Source: Candidatus Hydrothermota bacterium | GTDB lineage: Bacteria > Hydrothermota > Hydrothermia > B15-G9 > DRBW01 | DNA length: 34,287 nucleotides | Assembly (NCBI GenBank): GCA_021158525.1 | Contig: JAGGUL010000067.1 | Location: forward strand, 1-34,287 | Direction of reading: 5' to 3' | Part shown: positions 31,425-34,287 of the stretch, one piece after another | How the letters are laid out: every line of letters begins with the position of its first letter | How positions within the stretch are numbered: the stretch's first letter is position 1 | Made by a program: the position numbers and the translations under genes | Notes under the pieces: model-generated | What the model was told of the DNA's origin: nothing | The model's input: the letters and a program-made list of their open reading frames with translations, nothing else | Databases searched by the model: none

Positions 31425-33029
31425 TTATCTTTTTGTCTTTTTAACTTTCTCCAGCACATCTCTTGCATGTCTTCTGACCCACTCCTCAGGATTAGATTCT
31501 GCAACCTCCTCAAGCACCCTGAGAGCTTCTTTTGTACCCATCTCCCCCAGAAGATCCATCGCTTTAATCTGCAAATGGTCTCTGAATTTCTTCTTTTGCT
31601 TCCTTATTTCTTCTTCCGTTGAATACTCAAGACCCATGTAACCTGCCCAATCTACCGTCCAGTTTTCTTTCCCCTCACCTTTTGCTATTCTTTCCAGGAC
31701 TTTAAGACAGTGAGAGGTATCTCCTAATGCCACGAGAGCATCTGCCACCCTGAGCTGGACATCAGTGATTGAGTCATCCAGGGCTTCGATAAGTGCGGGA
31801 ACTGCGCTTTTGTCATTGTTGTATGTTTCGATCCATTTAATTGCCTGAGCTGCATTGGCTCTGTTAATTCCCCGTGGATTGTACTTCAATACTTTAATCA
31901 GAAGCGGTATTGCCCTTAAATCTCGTGCATCTGTGAGATCTCGAAATACGCTTTCAATAATATGTTCATTTTTGTAGTTTTGTTCCAACCACTTTAAATG
32001 ACCGAGTAACTCAAGAGCATATCTCTTTCTGTTGAACTCAACCAATTGCCTCTCATATTCCTTTATCTGCTCTGGTGTCCATGGTCCTGGCCCATAATCT
32101 ACAATCTTTACCTCCTCGGGAGGCGGTGCAATCTTCCTGTATATCCTGGCTAAAACCCCCCATTTCTTTCCATAGGGCATTTCCTCTAACATCTTCCACA
32201 ATATAGGCGCTATCTCCTTCCCATTTATTTCTCGAGGAGCTATCTCTGAGAAAATCTCAGCGGCATAACCCCATGCCTTGCTATAGGGCATCTTTTGTAG
32301 CATCTCCCACAACATGGGCGCTATATCTTTGCCCTTTATCTTGTAAAGCAGTTTTAGTGCCTGTATCTGGACATTGTCTCTTGTCTTGCTATAGGGCATC
32401 TTCTGCAGCATCTCCCACAACATGGGCGCTATATCTTTGCCCTTTATCTCGTAAAGCAGCTTCAGTGCCTGTATCTGAACGCTGTCTTTTGCCTCTTCTA
32501 TCAATTCTTCCTTAGATTTTGGCTTTGCCATCGGGGACAATGACGGCACTGATACAGCCCAGCTTTCCTTCTCCGCCCCCCTTGCCAATTTTTCAACAAG
32601 ATCTAACGGAATCTCTTCCCCCATTTGATGGAGCTTCCAGAGGATGTCTATTCGGATATCCATTAAGCTATCGTTCAGTGCCTTCTTGAGGATCATGGGT
32701 ATTCTATTATCGTGGGTGTTTCTCCATAGCATGAAGAGGTGGAAGGCAGCATATGACCTGTTGAAAGGTAGTTTTGCCTGAAGGAGTATCTTTTCAAGGA
32801 CAGCGAGTATCTGGTCCTGTGTTCCCGAGTTTAGTAGTACGACTATGTAAGGTTTAAGTCTTTCGTTGGAGCTTAGCTTTGCCTCGATTGAGTCTATTGC
32901 CTGTTCGAGGGTTAGATTAACCGATGGCTTTGTTTTGCCAGCACTTTCAGGTCTTCCCCATAGACTTTCTCTCAAGCCCACTATCAGGAAAATGAAGGTA
33001 ATGATTACTAAAATTTTTTGATGCCTCAT
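31425..33029 (-). CDS. HEAT-repeat-like exported protein
   Basis: 534 aa; hydrophobic N-terminus; repeated helical units such as IPLLIKVLKYNPRGINRANAAQAIKWI and VPALIEALDDSITDVQLRVADALVALGD. Confidence 0.75.
   Translation of the reverse strand: MRHQKILVIITFIFLIVGLRESLWGRPESAGKTKPSVNLTLEQAIDSIEAKLSSNERLKPYIVVLLNSGTQDQILAVLEKILLQAKLPFNRSYAAFHLFMLWRNTHDNRIPMILKKALNDSLMDIRIDILWKLHQMGEEIPLDLVEKLARGAEKESWAVSVPSLSPMAKPKSKEELIEEAKDSVQIQALKLLYEIKGKDIAPMLWEMLQKMPYSKTRDNVQIQALKLLYKIKGKDIAPMLWEMLQKMPYSKAWGYAAEIFSEIAPREINGKEIAPILWKMLEEMPYGKKWGVLARIYRKIAPPPEEVKIVDYGPGPWTPEQIKEYERQLVEFNRKRYALELLGHLKWLEQNYKNEHIIESVFRDLTDARDLRAIPLLIKVLKYNPRGINRANAAQAIKWIETYNNDKSAVPALIEALDDSITDVQLRVADALVALGDTSHCLKVLERIAKGEGKENWTVDWAGYMGLEYSTEEEIRKQKKKFRDHLQIKAMDLLGEMGTKEALRVLEEVAESNPEEWVRRHARDVLEKVKKTKR
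32277..32492 (-). repeat. Tandem duplication, two 108-bp (36-codon) units in HEAT-repeat gene
   Basis: Units 32277-32384 and 32385-32492 differ at about 10 positions by eye. Confidence 0.9.
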
Positions 33030-33040
33030 GGTGTCTCTCC

Positions 33041-33190
33041 TTAACTTTGAATGCCTAAAGTAATCAAAGGCCTATTCACCTCGAAGTAGAAGTCAGGCAT
33101 ATCTCTCGTAGCTACGTGTATCTCTGATTTTCTCACTGCGGTGCTTTTGGTAGCACCATTTTCATTCAATATCTTTCTCTTACCCTTCAT
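33041..33190 (-). CDS. Small ORF (49 aa), unknown function
   Basis: MKGKRKILNENGATKSTAVRKSEIHVATRDMPDFYFEVNRPLITLGIQS*; AGGAGGG Shine-Dalgarno immediately upstream; lies just upstream of the HEAT-repeat gene. Confidence 0.5.
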   Translation of the reverse strand: MKGKRKILNENGATKSTAVRKSEIHVATRDMPDFYFEVNRPLITLGIQS

Positions 33191-33266
33191 TCTACCCTCC
33201 TATTTATTTTTTGGTATTTTCTTTATGCCTGTTAACAGCGGCCACTGACTGTAAACCTGGTACTCC

Positions 33267-33581
33267 CTACCTCACCTGTAAGTTCCCCATCCAATTTCCT
33301 CCCCTCAATTCTACACCAATCTCCTCTCCTCGTAATATACCTTTCTCACCCCCTTTCACCGTAACATATTTTATGGAGCCTTTAAATTCGGTCTTCCTGC
33401 GCATCTGCTGACAGGTGCAGTCTTTAATTAGCTGGACATCTGTTCTGAATCTTAGAGAGAAAATCACATCTGGAGGGGGAATTGAGCTGATGGAGACAAA
33501 CCATCTCGTCCCCTTCGCAGGTTTGATGCCAGAAGACTCTTTTAAAACATCAGAGCACATCTTCTTCCCCCTCTTCCTCAC
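33267..33581 (-). CDS. Doubtful ORF, unknown
   Basis: Up to 104 aa, purine-rich SD-like stretch before internal ATG; no recognised family. Confidence 0.25.
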   Translation of the reverse strand: MRKRGKKMCSDVLKESSGIKPAKGTRWFVSISSIPPPDVIFSLRFRTDVQLIKDCTCQQMRRKTEFKGSIKYVTVKGGEKGILRGEEIGVELRGGNWMGNLQVR

Positions 33582-33759
33582 ATTTTATAAAGCCAGGAAA
33601 TCCATAAAGTCAAGTCCTTCATTAAACCCTGATCTTTGGGGTAAAACTCGCTCGTTCTCAAAAGGTTTCTTTTACATAGCGTCTCAAAACCTCACTCCTG
33701 TGAATCTGAAACTGGTTCTCTTTCTGAAGTGGGAGTTTTGTGGTGTTGCTCCATAACCG

Positions 33760-34045
33760 TCATTCCCATTTAAAACAGGAAACCTGGTTTTTCCCGTTAT
33801 CCTGCCACTGAAGTGCAATCTCATTCTCAGCGATAGCCTCTGCAATCAGGTTCGTCGGAGAGGCCACCCCATGAATTGTGAATGTCCTATCGCTTACGTC
33901 AGTTGCAGTGTGGCCGGCACAGTCATAAACAACGATCTTTACCTTACACTCGCTTGTCGCAAGGTCACAGGGTATATGCCATGTATATGACTTCAAGTCC
34001 CCATCGAGCTCATCTATCAGTTCCCAGGAATCGCCGTTGTCAGGG
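33760..34045 (-). pseudogene. Displaced partial copy of the Ig/FN3 region of the amidase-like gene (29.7-29.98 kb)
   Basis: SYTWHIPCDLATSECKVKIVVYDCAGHTATDVSDRTFTIHGVASPTNLIAEAIAENEIALQWQDN matches the 28789..31404 product nearly identically, then terminates. Confidence 0.8.
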
Positions 34046-34211
34046 GTGAAGTGGAAGATATTTTTATGGTGGGGTTTAGTGTTACGTCGAGGATGTTTGA
34101 TTTTCGTTTTTGCATGGCAAAGGTGAGAACTTGCCCGTCGCGCATCACGTGAGCCAGAGGACCCTCTTCCTCAAAATTAGTTCTTACCGAAATCTTCGTT
34201 TTCTTACTCAT
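34017..34211 (-). CDS. ORF with unknown N-terminus, running out of frame into the displaced copy
   Basis: MSKKTKISVRTNFEEEGPLAHVMRDGQVLTFAMQKRKSNILDVTLNPTIKIS...; SD-like AGGAAAGGAGG upstream. Confidence 0.45.
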   Translation of the reverse strand: MSKKTKISVRTNFEEEGPLAHVMRDGQVLTFAMQKRKSNILDVTLNPTIKISSTSPLTTAIPGN

Positions 34212-34217
34212 CGCTGG

Positions 34218-34286
34218 TTAACCTCCTTTCCTCCTGTGAACCCTCTCAAGCTGATTATACAACCTGACTATAGCCCTGTTAATTTC
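34218..34286 (-). CDS. 3' end of an unknown CDS (partial, cut by window end)
   Basis: Reverse frame reads EINRAIVRLYNQLERVHRRKGG* directly upstream of the ORF at 34211. Confidence 0.4.
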   Translation of the reverse strand, partial: EINRAIVRLYNQLERVHRRKGG

Positions 34287-34287
34287 T

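Noticed and set aside
32277-32492. CRISPR-like array
   Set aside because: Only two adjacent 108-bp units with no spacers, coding in frame; a tandem duplication.

Overview
The window is 34.3 kb of compact, moderately GC-rich bacterial chromosome, read by eye only. It looks like a diderm that sorts surface proteins through a type IX secretion system (T9SS): lpxB, a PorV/PorQ-like barrel, several C-terminal 'ARFVVLH'-type sorting tails and a gingipain-like C25 peptidase are present. Taxonomy is not assigned. Housekeeping content: tRNA-Gly(CCC), a two-domain ThyX, lpxB, an NSS transporter with a MetS-like small subunit, LutA/LutB-like Fe-S proteins, nadB, acpS, glyA, and a tightly overlapping recF-DUF721/dciA-gyrB-nadA-nadC-pdxS-pdxT run. 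Accessory content: sorting-tail proteins, a C25 peptidase ending in a dockerin-like module, a helix-hairpin-helix/beta-barrel fusion, an amidase-like secreted protein with a CUB-like insertion that appears split by a -1 frame change, a HEAT-repeat protein with a 108-bp tandem duplication, and a rearranged right end (33.0-34.3 kb) with a displaced copy of part of the amidase gene. No CRISPR array, rRNA or transposase was seen. Leading items for follow-up are the CUB-in-amidase architecture, the gene split, the two-domain ThyX, the perfect 18-bp-arm hairpin inside acpS, the PorV/HHH-barrel/C25 locus, and near-leaderless promoters.
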